A stretch of DNA of 64,000 nucleotides from Stieleria neptunia (lineage in GTDB: Bacteria > Planctomycetota > Planctomycetia > Pirellulales > Pirellulaceae). A program made the position numbers and the translations under genes. Numbering within the stretch: position 1 is the first letter of the stretch; every line of letters starts with the position of its first letter. The stretch spans positions 2,790,001 to 2,854,000 of the forward strand of contig NZ_CP037423.1 of the NCBI RefSeq assembly GCF_007754155.1. The letters are read 5' to 3'. Shown in pieces: positions 52,922 through 62,489 of this stretch. The notes beneath the pieces are model-generated. The model saw nothing but the letters and a program-made list of their open reading frames with translations. It searched no databases and was not told the origin of the DNA.

Positions 52922-55546
52922 TTGCGTGGTTTCATACTCGCCTTGATCCTTCTCATTGAATTCAATGCAGCGTTCGCGGAAGAGGGTGTCCGGCGCTGGA
53001 GTGATGCTTCGGGGAAGTTTTCGGTTGATGCCCGCTTGGCTGAACGGACACAAACACAAGTCGTGCTGGAGAAATCGGATGGCCGGATGCTCACCGTACC
53101 GATCGCGCGATTAAGTCAGGCGGACCAGGACTATCTGGCAGCATTGTCGGATAGCCCGCCAAAGAGAGCAGACGAAGCAAGCAGCATCGATCTACTTGAT
53201 CCGCAGGCACAAGTACCAACTTTATCGGCCACGGGGCCAACCATCTTGCTGACGCAGCGTGTTGCTCCGGTGTCGATTCCGGCGGATCCACAGCCGGAGA
53301 GCGTGAGTTCTGTACCTTTCGTCCGTCCGCTGCAATCGATCGACAGCTCAACGGATCTTTGTAAGCCGATCGCGGTTTCGGCGGACACTTTCGCAGTCAC
53401 GATGTTCAAACGTCACATCCCGACAGGTGGGGCTGCACGTCTCTACCGGGTGCAAGCTCAGAACAGGTCGCCGGAAGTCATTTTGCAATTAAAGCAGGCC
53501 TTGCGTTTTCTGGACCATCATCGACCATCGGGACGAACACTTGCTGTGATCGGGTCGGAGGGGTCGGGAAATCAGGGCGGAGAACTATTGCTGTTGTCAG
53601 GGCTGGCGGAAGGAAAGCCGGCCGCGGTGGGGCGGGCAAAGGTTCCTAAGAAGGTCGGGCAACTCAGTGTCCCTGAGATCGTAAAAGGGCGATTGATTGA
53701 AGCCGACAAGGCGATCGTGCAAGTTGACGACCAGGTCTATGTATGGTCGCTGGCAGACGGCCGACTACTCGCGCACCTCGTTGATGTAAAAACGAACTTT
53801 AGCGTCAGTGGTTCGGGACGGTTCCTGGCCGTGGGCGTGATGGGCGCTGCGCAGGTCATCGATTTGGCGCAACGCAAGCTGGTGGCCACATTCGAATTCC
53901 CGGTCCAACTGAGCCCGCATGTGGCCTTTTCGCCCGATGGTACGAAGCTTGCGACGTTGGCCAGCAGACATTGTCGCGTCTGGGATCTAACAAGAGCTGA
54001 AGTTCTAAGTGAACAGCAGCTCGATGCGCCCTTCACCAATCTATTCGGGTGGGTGGGCAATGACTACATCTTGACACGTGGCGGGCTGATCCAGGCAAAC
54101 ACCGCTCGAAAGGTCTGGCAGTATCGGTTTCCGTCGGTCACCAACGTGGTACCGATCAATGGGGCCGTGCTTTTCACACAAGAGATTCCTGTCGCTTCAT
54201 TGCTGTGTCTACCGTTGCCACATCGTGAGTTTGCTGAACTGGGAGAGAGTCAGTTGCGGGAGGGCAAATGGGTCGATAGCGACGGTGGAGCGCCGCACCT
54301 GGGCACAGCAGGGGCACCGGCTGTGGCGATGCCAAACAATCCACCGACATCTTCGGTCAGCAATCAAGCGTCGTTGTCGGGAGCGGGGATTTCAAGTCAG
54401 GCGACGGGGCTGGCGTTGCTAGAAACGCATGATTCGGTCAAACCGCTTTCGACTCAAGGTCGACAGATTCTGTTCGCACCGAATGAAATGGCAGCGGCAG
54501 TTCCCGCTGATTCAATCTCCTCTGACGAGTCATCCGATGCCGCGTCATTTCGTTCCTATCAGGCCAAGTTGGAGGAGAGGCCGCGCGGCGCGCGAGTCGA
54601 GACCACGGCGCCGCTGTGGATCGACGCCGATCGTTCGATTCATGCCGTATCGGTTTATCAATATCCCATCGGGCAAGGCGAGTCTTTCGGTCGCGTCTAC
54701 GTGGCGTCACCTGACGCGACAGAGGATCCACCAGTCCTTGATGTCAAAGCGCCGTTGGTGTTGATGGACCATCACCGCGCCAGCGGCAATACCTTGGGAA
54801 CCTACGGCCCCGACTTAGTCGTGCTGAGCAATCTTGCATCGCGAAAACCGGACGTCGTGGCGCGCTGGCATTTGCCAAACTGGACGCGCAGCAGTGCAGC
54901 GACCAGCGTGGAGAACGCCAAGTGGGTGAGTGGCGAATATGTTGTCGTGCAACAGCATCATCGGGTTTATTGCTGGTCGCTTGCGACAGGCAAGCTTCAC
55001 TTCAAAATTGATACCGAGGTGGTCACCGATTTTGCGGTGAGCCCCAACGGTCGTTATCTTGCGATCGCTTCCTCACGCGGTTGTTTTTTGATTGACGTGC
55101 ACATGGCGGAGCCTGTTGGGCAGATTGACATTCCTCGCTTGCCTTCGGCTGAACTGCACTTTTCCCCCAGCGGTCGGTATCTGGCGTTCGCCTTCGGCAA
55201 GCAGTTCGTTGTTTGGGACGTGACCGAAGCAAAATTAGCGGCGTCGTCGACCCTGAATACGTCACTCGGAAAATTCATTGGCTGGGTGAACGACGAATCT
55301 CTGCTGTGTGACGTCGGCGGACTTTTGCGATTCGATACGGAAGCAGGGGAAGTCGTTCAGATCTGGAATTATTCATTGTCTCTTCTCGAAATGAACTTGG
55401 TTCCGGGCGGAATCATCGGGGTGCCACGGACCGGCGATGCGAACTTGTTCGCTTTGCCGTTTCCCCACCAACCAGGCATTCTAGGGAAGGTTCGGGGAAT
55501 GATGGGCAAACGAACTCGCGTGAAGGATGGTCAATGGACCGATTGA
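52922..55546 (+). CDS. Exported SHD1-WD40 protein with an internal duplication
   Basis: 874 residues from a TTG at 52922 preceded by AGGGA; the in-frame ORF opens 33 codons earlier. Signal peptide (LRGFILALILLIEFNAAFAE), then an SHD1 (SLA1-homology) domain (VRRWSDASGKFSVDARLAER, VVLEKSDGRMLTVPIARLSQ) and WD40-like blades. Two halves of about 330 residues repeat: LDHHRPSGRTLAVIG..YVWSLADGRL..FSVSGSGRFLAVG versus MDHHRASGNTLGTYG..YCWSLATGKL..FAVSPNGRYLAIA. Both halves end in a LP.PH-like motif. Typical planctomycete surface or periplasmic protein; role unknown. Confidence 0.85.
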   Translation: MRGFILALILLIEFNAAFAEEGVRRWSDASGKFSVDARLAERTQTQVVLEKSDGRMLTVPIARLSQADQDYLAALSDSPPKRADEASSIDLLDPQAQVPTLSATGPTILLTQRVAPVSIPADPQPESVSSVPFVRPLQSIDSSTDLCKPIAVSADTFAVTMFKRHIPTGGAARLYRVQAQNRSPEVILQLKQALRFLDHHRPSGRTLAVIGSEGSGNQGGELLLLSGLAEGKPAAVGRAKVPKKVGQLSVPEIVKGRLIEADKAIVQVDDQVYVWSLADGRLLAHLVDVKTNFSVSGSGRFLAVGVMGAAQVIDLAQRKLVATFEFPVQLSPHVAFSPDGTKLATLASRHCRVWDLTRAEVLSEQQLDAPFTNLFGWVGNDYILTRGGLIQANTARKVWQYRFPSVTNVVPINGAVLFTQEIPVASLLCLPLPHREFAELGESQLREGKWVDSDGGAPHLGTAGAPAVAMPNNPPTSSVSNQASLSGAGISSQATGLALLETHDSVKPLSTQGRQILFAPNEMAAAVPADSISSDESSDAASFRSYQAKLEERPRGARVETTAPLWIDADRSIHAVSVYQYPIGQGESFGRVYVASPDATEDPPVLDVKAPLVLMDHHRASGNTLGTYGPDLVVLSNLASRKPDVVARWHLPNWTRSSAATSVENAKWVSGEYVVVQQHHRVYCWSLATGKLHFKIDTEVVTDFAVSPNGRYLAIASSRGCFLIDVHMAEPVGQIDIPRLPSAELHFSPSGRYLAFAFGKQFVVWDVTEAKLAASSTLNTSLGKFIGWVNDESLLCDVGGLLRFDTEAGEVVQIWNYSLSLLEMNLVPGGIIGVPRTGDANLFALPFPHQPGILGKVRGMMGKRTRVKDGQWTD

Positions 55547-56532
55547 TTGAGGTGTTAGCCTGCGATCTCTGCACCGAGCTTCAATCCCACATTTTATCGA
55601 CCGGCGCTTCCCCTTTCTTGGGTGTCTACGCAGCGTAACGCTCGAGTGGCTCAATACTCTGGTGCCGGCCGAACGGCTCGGCTTCACAGGTCGATGCAAC
55701 CTACACGTCATCGGTTTCGATCGTACGTTGCTCGCCGGGATAAAAACCGTGCAAGGGGACCAATAGGACAGATAGGACGTATCGGGCGCATCTGTCCCGA
55801 TTGACCCCTATCGATCGCGGGACGCTTCGACGCAGCGGAGGCCCGTGGCTAGCGCCATCGGATCACTATTGTTTCGGTTGCGATTAAACCGACAAACCGA
55901 ATTGATGAAGTCTTGGGTAATCCGCAGGCTACTTGCCAAGCCTTCTAGGCAAACAAAAGCTTTTTACCCATTTTCTCGTCCGCGGGACGAATTGCAGTTG
56001 GTTTATGGCGGACTCGGCGGAGAACCGACCAATCGCATCCTCGATGAAATCAAACATCGTCTCCGCCAATGTCGCGCGCTGGCCACAGATCGCCTGGGAC
56101 CGATCGAGTATCCTACCGACGCTGCCATCGGGCGCTAACTCACTTAGCTGCCCCGGGGTGAGTGGCTTCCACCCGCAAGAGCGTTATTGTTCAGAACGCG
56201 CGGTTGTTCAATGAACCTCCCGATGAGTTTTTCCGTTTTCGATGACACCCCCTCCCTAGCTGCCTTGCGTTCAGTTGCATGGGGACGTGAAGCTTATTTA
56301 ATTGTTTCAGATGTAATTGCGATCGCACGATTAAGGCACCTGCGACGGCGTGCGCAGCAGTTGTCTGACCGGCATATCTCGCGAACACTCGAATTGTCGG
56401 GCAATTTGTTGCGAAGTGTGTTCGCGAAAGCTGCGACTGCTTTTTGTTATCGCGTGATTGATTCGTGTTGTCATCAGCGGCAAACAAAAGCGAAGCTCCC
56501 GGTTCCCTTTCCGACTCCCATCAGACAATTCA
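55547..56532. other. Gene-poor stretch between the SHD1-WD40 and LysR-like genes
   Basis: No ORF has recognisable features. It contains an imperfect palindrome at 55754-55809 and short GGAC repeats at 10-bp intervals (55757-55780). Confidence 0.5.
55754..55809 (+). repeat. Imperfect palindrome with two 20-base arms
   Basis: Left arm 55754-55773 (AGGGGACCAATAGGACAGAT) pairs with right arm 55790-55809 around a 16-base loop. Reading the right arm reversed gives AGGGGTCAATCGGGACAGAT, about 16 matches of 20. It could be a REP-like element or the terminator of the SHD1-WD40 gene. Confidence 0.6.
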
Positions 56533-58107
56533 ATGTCCGTACTATCTCGCGATGCGGAACGTTTCTGCGAAATTGTCGAAATCATCAACAAAACTGGTGC
56601 GTCAACCTACGCATCGATGGCAACTTCGCTGAATATCAGTGAATCGACGCTGCGTGCGTCACTCTCTCGGCTTTCGAGCGATGTCGAAACGCAATTGATA
56701 AAGATCGATCCTGATAGTAACACATCGAGGTTACGCGTTTCACCGATGGGACGTCTGTTATATGAGCGGTTGATTGAGTGCAATCGGCCCATCGGAACCG
56801 GCGACGAAACAAAGGAGTTTACGCTGGTGGTGTCACCCTCAATGATCTCCTCGGGCTTGGTCGATGGCATGCTGGGTTCACTCCGCAACTTAGACCCTGC
56901 AATCAAGATCTGTCTTCGCACGCAACTTCGATTCGAGGAGACATTGGAGGGGATCAACGAGGGCAACATTGACCTTGCGATCCTTTGGGGGGTGGAGCAA
57001 CGAATCAAAAACACTCACCACTCGCTACGGACTGAAGAAGTCGTCTCGAACATAGATATCGTGGTCGTCTCACACGACCAGGCGATTATCGACTTGGTCA
57101 ACCCGGTCGCCCACTGGTTCAATCCGGATGAAGAATTAAATGGCGAGGGTCGCAGGTCGATCATCGCGAAGGCGATGTCCGAGTTGTGCGATTATCGAGG
57201 AGCGTTTCTCCCGCCGGACAGCCAACCAGCGTTCGACCTGCTTTCAAACACCGATTGGAAAAGCGGAAAGGGCTACTTGGAGGTCGACACCATTGAAGGC
57301 GCTTTAGGGATGGTGCGGTGCCGCGTCGCGGATTTCGCGATTGTCCCCGCGTTCTATGACAAATTGAGCCGAGAACAACAAACGGGAGCGTTGGTCTTTT
57401 CCGAACCGATTTCACGCATTCCATTTATCGTCATTTCCAGGAAATCGAAATACCTCGAACCGGTGGTGAGAATCGCCTATGACGACTTGCTAAAAGATTT
57501 GAGCCGTGACAACTCGTTGGCGGTGTGGAAGCATCGGAAAACGCCAACGGATCGATTTCCGCGATCGACAGAGTTTTACCAGAAACTTCGATACGGTTAC
57601 TACATCGGCACCGATATAAGCAAACCCGATGCCCCCTTGCAATGGTGTTGGGAGAGTATCCGGCTAACCGCGGACGACCAGCCGAATCGTTCGCTCCGCG
57701 GTCACATCGTCAATGAGTTTCATTTGAAATTTGAAGTCACGTCCGCGCAGTTTCGTGAATCGTTATTCGTCGCACGGGTCAAACCCATCAGTCGCGGCAA
57801 AAAACGCATGAAGGAGTTTATGTCCCGGTTTCACTATTGCGACTACAAAGCGGGAATCATTTGTGGAACTTGGAGTGGAACCGCTCGCGAAGGGAGATCG
57901 GGGGTGTTTGCAACCGTCTGGTCCCATTCGAAACTCGATCTTAGGGAGTTAACGCTGGTTACAAGAGTGGCTGGACTGTACAGCGTAATGTCAGCTCGAT
58001 TTGGATGCGAAAAGAGGGAACTCCAAAAGGAACTTGCCGACCGGTTCGAGTTGCCGGTGAGTGGCCGGGACACATTGGAAGACCTCGCTGACATTCACGA
58101 AGCGTAG
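56533..58107 (+). CDS. LysR-like regulator with a long C-terminal extension
   Basis: 524 residues from the ATG at 56533 (MSVLSRDAERFCEIVEIINK). Residues ~1-65 form a LysR-type winged helix (TGASTYASMATSLNISESTL, RASLSRLSSDVETQLIKIDP, RLRVSPMGRLLYERL). Residues ~90-290 resemble the periplasmic-binding-type effector domain (FTLVVSPSMISSGLVDGMLG, NEGNIDLAILWGVEQRIKNT). The last ~220 residues (WESIRLTADDQPNRSLRGHI, FHYCDYKAGIICGTWSGTAR, FELPVSGRDTLEDLADIHE) are not seen in classical LysR proteins, which have ~300 residues. Target unknown. Confidence 0.75.
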   Translation: MSVLSRDAERFCEIVEIINKTGASTYASMATSLNISESTLRASLSRLSSDVETQLIKIDPDSNTSRLRVSPMGRLLYERLIECNRPIGTGDETKEFTLVVSPSMISSGLVDGMLGSLRNLDPAIKICLRTQLRFEETLEGINEGNIDLAILWGVEQRIKNTHHSLRTEEVVSNIDIVVVSHDQAIIDLVNPVAHWFNPDEELNGEGRRSIIAKAMSELCDYRGAFLPPDSQPAFDLLSNTDWKSGKGYLEVDTIEGALGMVRCRVADFAIVPAFYDKLSREQQTGALVFSEPISRIPFIVISRKSKYLEPVVRIAYDDLLKDLSRDNSLAVWKHRKTPTDRFPRSTEFYQKLRYGYYIGTDISKPDAPLQWCWESIRLTADDQPNRSLRGHIVNEFHLKFEVTSAQFRESLFVARVKPISRGKKRMKEFMSRFHYCDYKAGIICGTWSGTAREGRSGVFATVWSHSKLDLRELTLVTRVAGLYSVMSARFGCEKRELQKELADRFELPVSGRDTLEDLADIHEA

Positions 58108-58368
58108 GCCTTCTAGTCTGTGAGAAAACGATGAAGATGGGGGGCCGGCTGTGATTTCGCGGCGGCGCCGGCGACGATTCGGTTCTGTTCATGTTTCGTT
58201 CATGCGATCGTCATAGGCGTGGGGCTAATTGGAAAACCGAACAGGAATGAAGCTTGTTCGTGGGCCGGGAATCTTGAGAATCCGCTGCGTGTAGTTTTAT
58301 GCCGGTGCATTGAGGCGATTCATGGTGTGCCGACTCAATTATTTGAAACCCTCGTCGCAAGGACTCTC

Positions 58369-61137
58369 ATGCGATTATTTGGAAGAAACAAACGACGTCC
58401 GTTTGCGATCGAAGCACTTGAGCATCGTCGATTGCTCACCGCGATGCGGATCGTTGGCTGGAACACGTTGAACAACCCCGACAATGCGACGGAGGATGCG
58501 AATTTCAGTACCGTCCTCAGCGCGATCGGCAACGAAACGATCGGCTCGATCACGAAGCGTATTGATGTTCTCGGGTTGAGCGAAACCGATGCGTCGTCGA
58601 TTGCGCGGGTCGAAAGTATCCTCGACTCGCTTTACCCCTCAACGGACTATGCCCGGATCGTGACCGCACCGGATGGCGGCGGAGATGCGACCGGGTTTGT
58701 GTATGACACCGCGACCGTGCAATTGCAGGAATCGGTTCAGTTGGCGGGGGCCTTCACGCATTCGACCATGCGGGCAAAGTTCCGCCCCGTCGGAACGTCC
58801 GGCACAGAAGACTTCTATGCGTATTCGGTTCACCTAAAAGCGGGTACCAGTTCGTCGGACAAGAGCAAACGCGCCAGCGAGGCAAATCTGCTTCGCAATG
58901 ACATCGATGCGCTCGGCCAGGGCACCAGCGTGATCGTCGCTGGTGATTTCAATATGAAAACGAGTTCCGAGTATGCGTGGGGCAACTTGACGTCAGCCGG
59001 TGCCGGTCAGTTGCTTGATGTTTACGGGCCGGGAGGCGCCGGAAACTGGAACGACAACTTCTCGTTCAGACACCTTCACTCGCAGGACCCGAGCACAAGT
59101 GGGGCCGGGATGGACGACCGCTTCGACATCCAATTCGCAACCGGCGAGTTCTTCGATGGCAGCGGGCTGGAATATGTCGACGGCTCGTACCACGTCTTCG
59201 GAAACAACGGTACACACACGTTGAACGGCAGCATCCTGACAGGAACGGGGGCCAGCACGACCGTACTCAACGCGCTCGCAGCGGCGAGTGATCACCTGCC
59301 GATCGTTGCCGACTATCAGTTTTCAACAACCGCCGAGGTCGTCATCGTCGAAACCTCTGGAACTCATGTGACCGAGGGCGGTGCGTTGGACAGTTACAAC
59401 GTCAGCCTTTCGCAATCGCCGACGTCGAACGTGTCGGTGACGATCACGCCCGACGGCCAACTCGACATCGGTTCGGGACCTGGAATCTCCCAAGTCCTGA
59501 CGTTCACGCCCGTCAACGCACTAACACCGCAGACCGTCATTGTTTCGGCGTATAACGACTTGGTGATCGAAGGCAGTCACCAAGGCGTGATCACTCACAG
59601 CTCTTCGAGCAGTGACCCCAACTACAACGGCCTATCGGTCCCGAGTGTTGTGGCGAGTATCACTGACAACGATAACGCACCCGGTGTGAGCTTCGCGCAC
59701 AGCGGGGGCGGTCTGGATGTCGCCGAAGGCGGCTTGACCGATAGTTATGCCGTCTCGCTCGATACCGTACCGGCCGACAACGTCACGATCACGTTGACGC
59801 CCGATAGCCAATTGGACCTCGGCGCGGGTGCGGCGACGCCGATCGTCCTGACCTTCACCCCGGCCAACGCGCAGACACCCCAAACCGTGCCCGTCGCAGC
59901 ATTCGACGACGCACTGGTCGAGAGTCTGCACACCGGAGTCATTCAACATTCGGCCTCCAGCGCCGATCCGCTCTACAATGACATCGCGATCAGCCAGCTC
60001 GTCGCTGAAATCACGGACAACGAGATACCGAGCGTTCCGTCGATCGTCATTTCTGAGATCATGTACAACCCCGACACCAGCGAAACAGGGGCGCTTCCGG
60101 AATGGCTGGAGGTCGTCAACACCGGGACGGAGATCGCAGACCTGGGCGGTTGGTACTTCGAAGACGAAGACACGAACTGGGGCGCGATACCCGCCGGCAC
60201 CTTCCTGCCTCCCAACGAAGCCGCCGTCTTCTACGATCAAACATTCACCTCCGAAGCGACCTTTCGATCGGCCTGGGACGTGCCCGCATCAGCCCTGGTG
60301 ATCGGGATCAACTGGGCTTCGCTTGCGAACAGCCCTTCATCGACGAACGAGGTCTTGCGTCTATACGATGACAACCAGGTCGAAATGGATCTCGTCAATT
60401 ACGACGACTCTGGTGCCTGGCCGTCGGACAGTCCCGACGGCCCCAGCATCTACTTGACCGATCTGGCCGCCGACAACAACGTCGGGTCGAATTGGGGCCG
60501 GTCGACGAGCGGAATCGTCGATGCACGGAACGCCAGTTCGCCCTTTTCCTTTGCCGACGTCGGATCGCCCGGAGACTTTCCACCGCTCCCCACGCCGGCT
60601 TCATTGGTGGTGACGCAAAGTGGAGGTTCCACAGGCGTTACCGAGGGCGGCGGCGCTGATTCGCTGGACGTCGTGTTGGCCGGAACGCCAACCGCAAACG
60701 TGACCGTGACGTTGACACCTTCCAACGGCGAGATCGATCTCGGATGGGGAGCCGGCGTGCCGCGCGTTTTGACGTTTACCCCGGCGAATGCGGCAACGGT
60801 GCAGTCCGTTACGATTTCCGCCGACAATGATAGCGAGATCGAGGGAGTCCACTGGTCGCTGGTCAGCTTCACGATATCCAGCAGCGACCCCACTTTCAAT
60901 GCCCTCTCCACCACCCCGGTCGACGTGCAAATCACCGACAACAATGTTCTTGGTGACATGAACGGTGACGGTCAAGTGGACAATCTCGACATCGCAGCGT
61001 TTGCGATGGCGTTGTCGGATCCTGTCGCCTATGCCCAAGCCTATCCCGGGTTGGACCCCGAAATCCTGGGCGACTTCGACGACGACGGTTATTTGACCAA
61101 CCTCGACATTGCGGGGTTCGCGGCGTTGCTTTCGTAG
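58369..61137 (+). CDS. Large secreted protein: endonuclease/phosphatase-like domain, beta repeats, LTD and dockerin
   Basis: 922 residues from MRLFGRNKRRPFAIEALEHR, whose EALEHRRLLTA motif marks many planctomycete secreted proteins. Residues ~25-330 are an endonuclease/exonuclease/phosphatase domain (MRIVGWNTLNNPDNATEDAN; VIVAGDFNMKTSSEYAWGNL; AAASDHLPIVADYQFSTT). Three Calx-beta-like repeats follow (VTEGGALDSYNVSLSQSPTS; VAEGGLTDSYAVSLDTVPAD; VTEGGGADSLDVVLAGTPTA) with a lamin-tail domain between the second and third (IVISEIMYNPDTSETGALPE; PNEAAVFYDQTF). A dockerin type I module ends the chain (LGDMNGDGQVDNLDIAAFAM; GDFDDDGYLTNLDIAGFAAL). Monocistronic. Confidence 0.88.
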   Translation: MRLFGRNKRRPFAIEALEHRRLLTAMRIVGWNTLNNPDNATEDANFSTVLSAIGNETIGSITKRIDVLGLSETDASSIARVESILDSLYPSTDYARIVTAPDGGGDATGFVYDTATVQLQESVQLAGAFTHSTMRAKFRPVGTSGTEDFYAYSVHLKAGTSSSDKSKRASEANLLRNDIDALGQGTSVIVAGDFNMKTSSEYAWGNLTSAGAGQLLDVYGPGGAGNWNDNFSFRHLHSQDPSTSGAGMDDRFDIQFATGEFFDGSGLEYVDGSYHVFGNNGTHTLNGSILTGTGASTTVLNALAAASDHLPIVADYQFSTTAEVVIVETSGTHVTEGGALDSYNVSLSQSPTSNVSVTITPDGQLDIGSGPGISQVLTFTPVNALTPQTVIVSAYNDLVIEGSHQGVITHSSSSSDPNYNGLSVPSVVASITDNDNAPGVSFAHSGGGLDVAEGGLTDSYAVSLDTVPADNVTITLTPDSQLDLGAGAATPIVLTFTPANAQTPQTVPVAAFDDALVESLHTGVIQHSASSADPLYNDIAISQLVAEITDNEIPSVPSIVISEIMYNPDTSETGALPEWLEVVNTGTEIADLGGWYFEDEDTNWGAIPAGTFLPPNEAAVFYDQTFTSEATFRSAWDVPASALVIGINWASLANSPSSTNEVLRLYDDNQVEMDLVNYDDSGAWPSDSPDGPSIYLTDLAADNNVGSNWGRSTSGIVDARNASSPFSFADVGSPGDFPPLPTPASLVVTQSGGSTGVTEGGGADSLDVVLAGTPTANVTVTLTPSNGEIDLGWGAGVPRVLTFTPANAATVQSVTISADNDSEIEGVHWSLVSFTISSSDPTFNALSTTPVDVQITDNNVLGDMNGDGQVDNLDIAAFAMALSDPVAYAQAYPGLDPEILGDFDDDGYLTNLDIAGFAALLS

Positions 61138-61275
61138 GCACTCGCGCATCCGCAACTTGTCGGCACCCTGTTGCGATGTGGTCGATCTCGCGAGTTTTTC
61201 CGCGACGGTCCCGGCGTGTACCGGTGACCGTCGTAATGCCCATTGGGAAATCACATCGAGCGACCGCATGGTCGC

Positions 61276-61556
61276 TCAGCACGCCGACACCGAAACGTCA
61301 TCGATGGCGAATCCGTCCGTACCCAACTCGTGATTGTCGTCCTGCTGAAATCGCATGACGAATTCATTGTTCAGCTTCATTGTTCAGTGACATCCCGTTG
61401 GCAGAAGCGAGTAGGTCCAGGTCCAGCGTGATCTTCTGCCAGGCGTTGTTTGTGCTCGACGATCCGTTCAGGTCAAACACTTTGGCGACGTTTTGTCCCA
61501 CGTCGTCGGACAGGTACACGCCGTCGTACGAGATCGTCAGACTTCGTCGCGTGCCT
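61276..61556 (-). pseudogene. C-terminal fragment of a secreted protein, broken by a 13-bp tandem duplication
   Basis: One frame reads RRSLTISYDGVYLSDDVGQN, VAKVFDLNGSSSTNNAWQKI, TLDLDLLASANGMSLNNE; the next continues as FVMRFQQDDNHELGTDGFAI, DDVSVSAC and stops. The change occurs at the tandem repeat TTCATTGTTCAGC (61363-61375 and 61376-61388), whose 13-bp length shifts the frame. GTDGFAIDDVSVS is typical of planctomycete secreted beta domains. The N-terminus may survive at 62.2-62.3 kb. Confidence 0.55.
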
Positions 61557-61817
61557 CTATGCCTTTTCGCCTCGCAGCAGTGGTGGCGTGAGGGTTTCAC
61601 GTTCAATTCTCTTCAACTTCTCTTTTCCTCGTCTTAGGGGACGCAGCATCACCTCGATCTCCACTGGTGAGGGTAGCCAATCAAGCGGGACGTCCGCCCC
61701 ACGATAAAGTTTTGGCGGCAGGCACACCAGCTCGCACGCGTCGTAGAGCGACATGCCATGCAGACGCTGAAACGCTTCTGCTTCAGTTGACTTCTGTCGA
61801 ATCGATTCGAGATCCAC
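61557..61817 (-). CDS. Hypothetical protein or remnant
   Basis: 86 codons (MDLESIRQKSTEAEAFQRLH, GMSLYDACELVCLPPKLYRG, PSPVEIEVMLRPLRRGKEKL, TLTPPLLRGEKA). Balanced composition suggests translated origin, but no family, signal or ribosome site is seen. It sits between the two pieces of a broken secreted-protein gene, so it may belong to the DNA that split it. Confidence 0.3.
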   Translation of the reverse strand: MDLESIRQKSTEAEAFQRLHGMSLYDACELVCLPPKLYRGADVPLDWLPSPVEIEVMLRPLRRGKEKLKRIERETLTPPLLRGEKA

Positions 61818-62168
61818 GAAAATACTTCCACCTGCATGCTGTTTTTTGAACGGATTCGAGTGGATGTAAAGTGTTGTGCATCAGGCGAAAGAGGGAACCC
61901 TTGTTGGGTGAAGTTGTGACGAAGTGAATACGTTGCGGTTTTGTAGGATGTGTGTAGACGACGATAAAGCGACAATTTTTGAAGAATGGTTGGCAGAATC
62001 ATCGTTTCGTCGACTGCAATTCATCCTATGTTCATAAACGCAAGTCATCCAATCGTGCGTCGATCCACACGCGGGCGAAAAAGAAAAGGCAGCCCGTCCT
62101 ACGAACCGCTTTACCGGAGCTGGCGTATCTGTCGACGCGATGAGGCATCCCGAACGCAGGTCAGTGAT
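61818..62168. other. 350-bp stretch without a supported gene
   Basis: No credible coding frame or repeat on either strand. Confidence 0.45.
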
Positions 62169-62345
62169 TCAAGCGTTTCTGCCGAACGCATCCGATGTTG
62201 CGTCGTAATTGACGACAACGCCGGCAAACAAAATATCCACCTGCGGTGCCGTCGACGGCCCCACGATGTCATTGAAGTTGATGGTGTCGGCCGATGCTTG
62301 CACGCATAGTACAGCCAAAACCAAACACAGTCCAAAACTTCTCAT
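62169..62345 (-). pseudogene. N-terminal fragment of a secreted protein with signal peptide
   Basis: MRSFGLCLVLAVLCVQASAD is a clear signal peptide. The mature start TINFNDIVGPSTAPQVDILF, AGVVVNYDATSDAFG looks like the first beta strands of a secreted domain, then the frame ends. With the fragment at 61.28-61.56 kb on the same strand, it could be the other end of one ancestral gene. Confidence 0.5.
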
Positions 62346-62489
62346 TTCGCTCGGGTGCATTCCCATTTAGTTGACGTTTTTGCTAGCAACCCGTCGGGGG
62401 CTTGGCTGCTGTTTCTGGATCCGGTGTTGACGGTATCTTGGGCGATTCAAGGATGATTTTCCACTCGCCTAGCAAGGATGCCGACGACA

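Noticed and set aside
52396..53094. 232-codon minus-strand frame in the gap before the SHD1-WD40 gene
   Set aside because: Runs into the antisense of a well-supported gene, Arg-rich, no domain; treated as noncoding.
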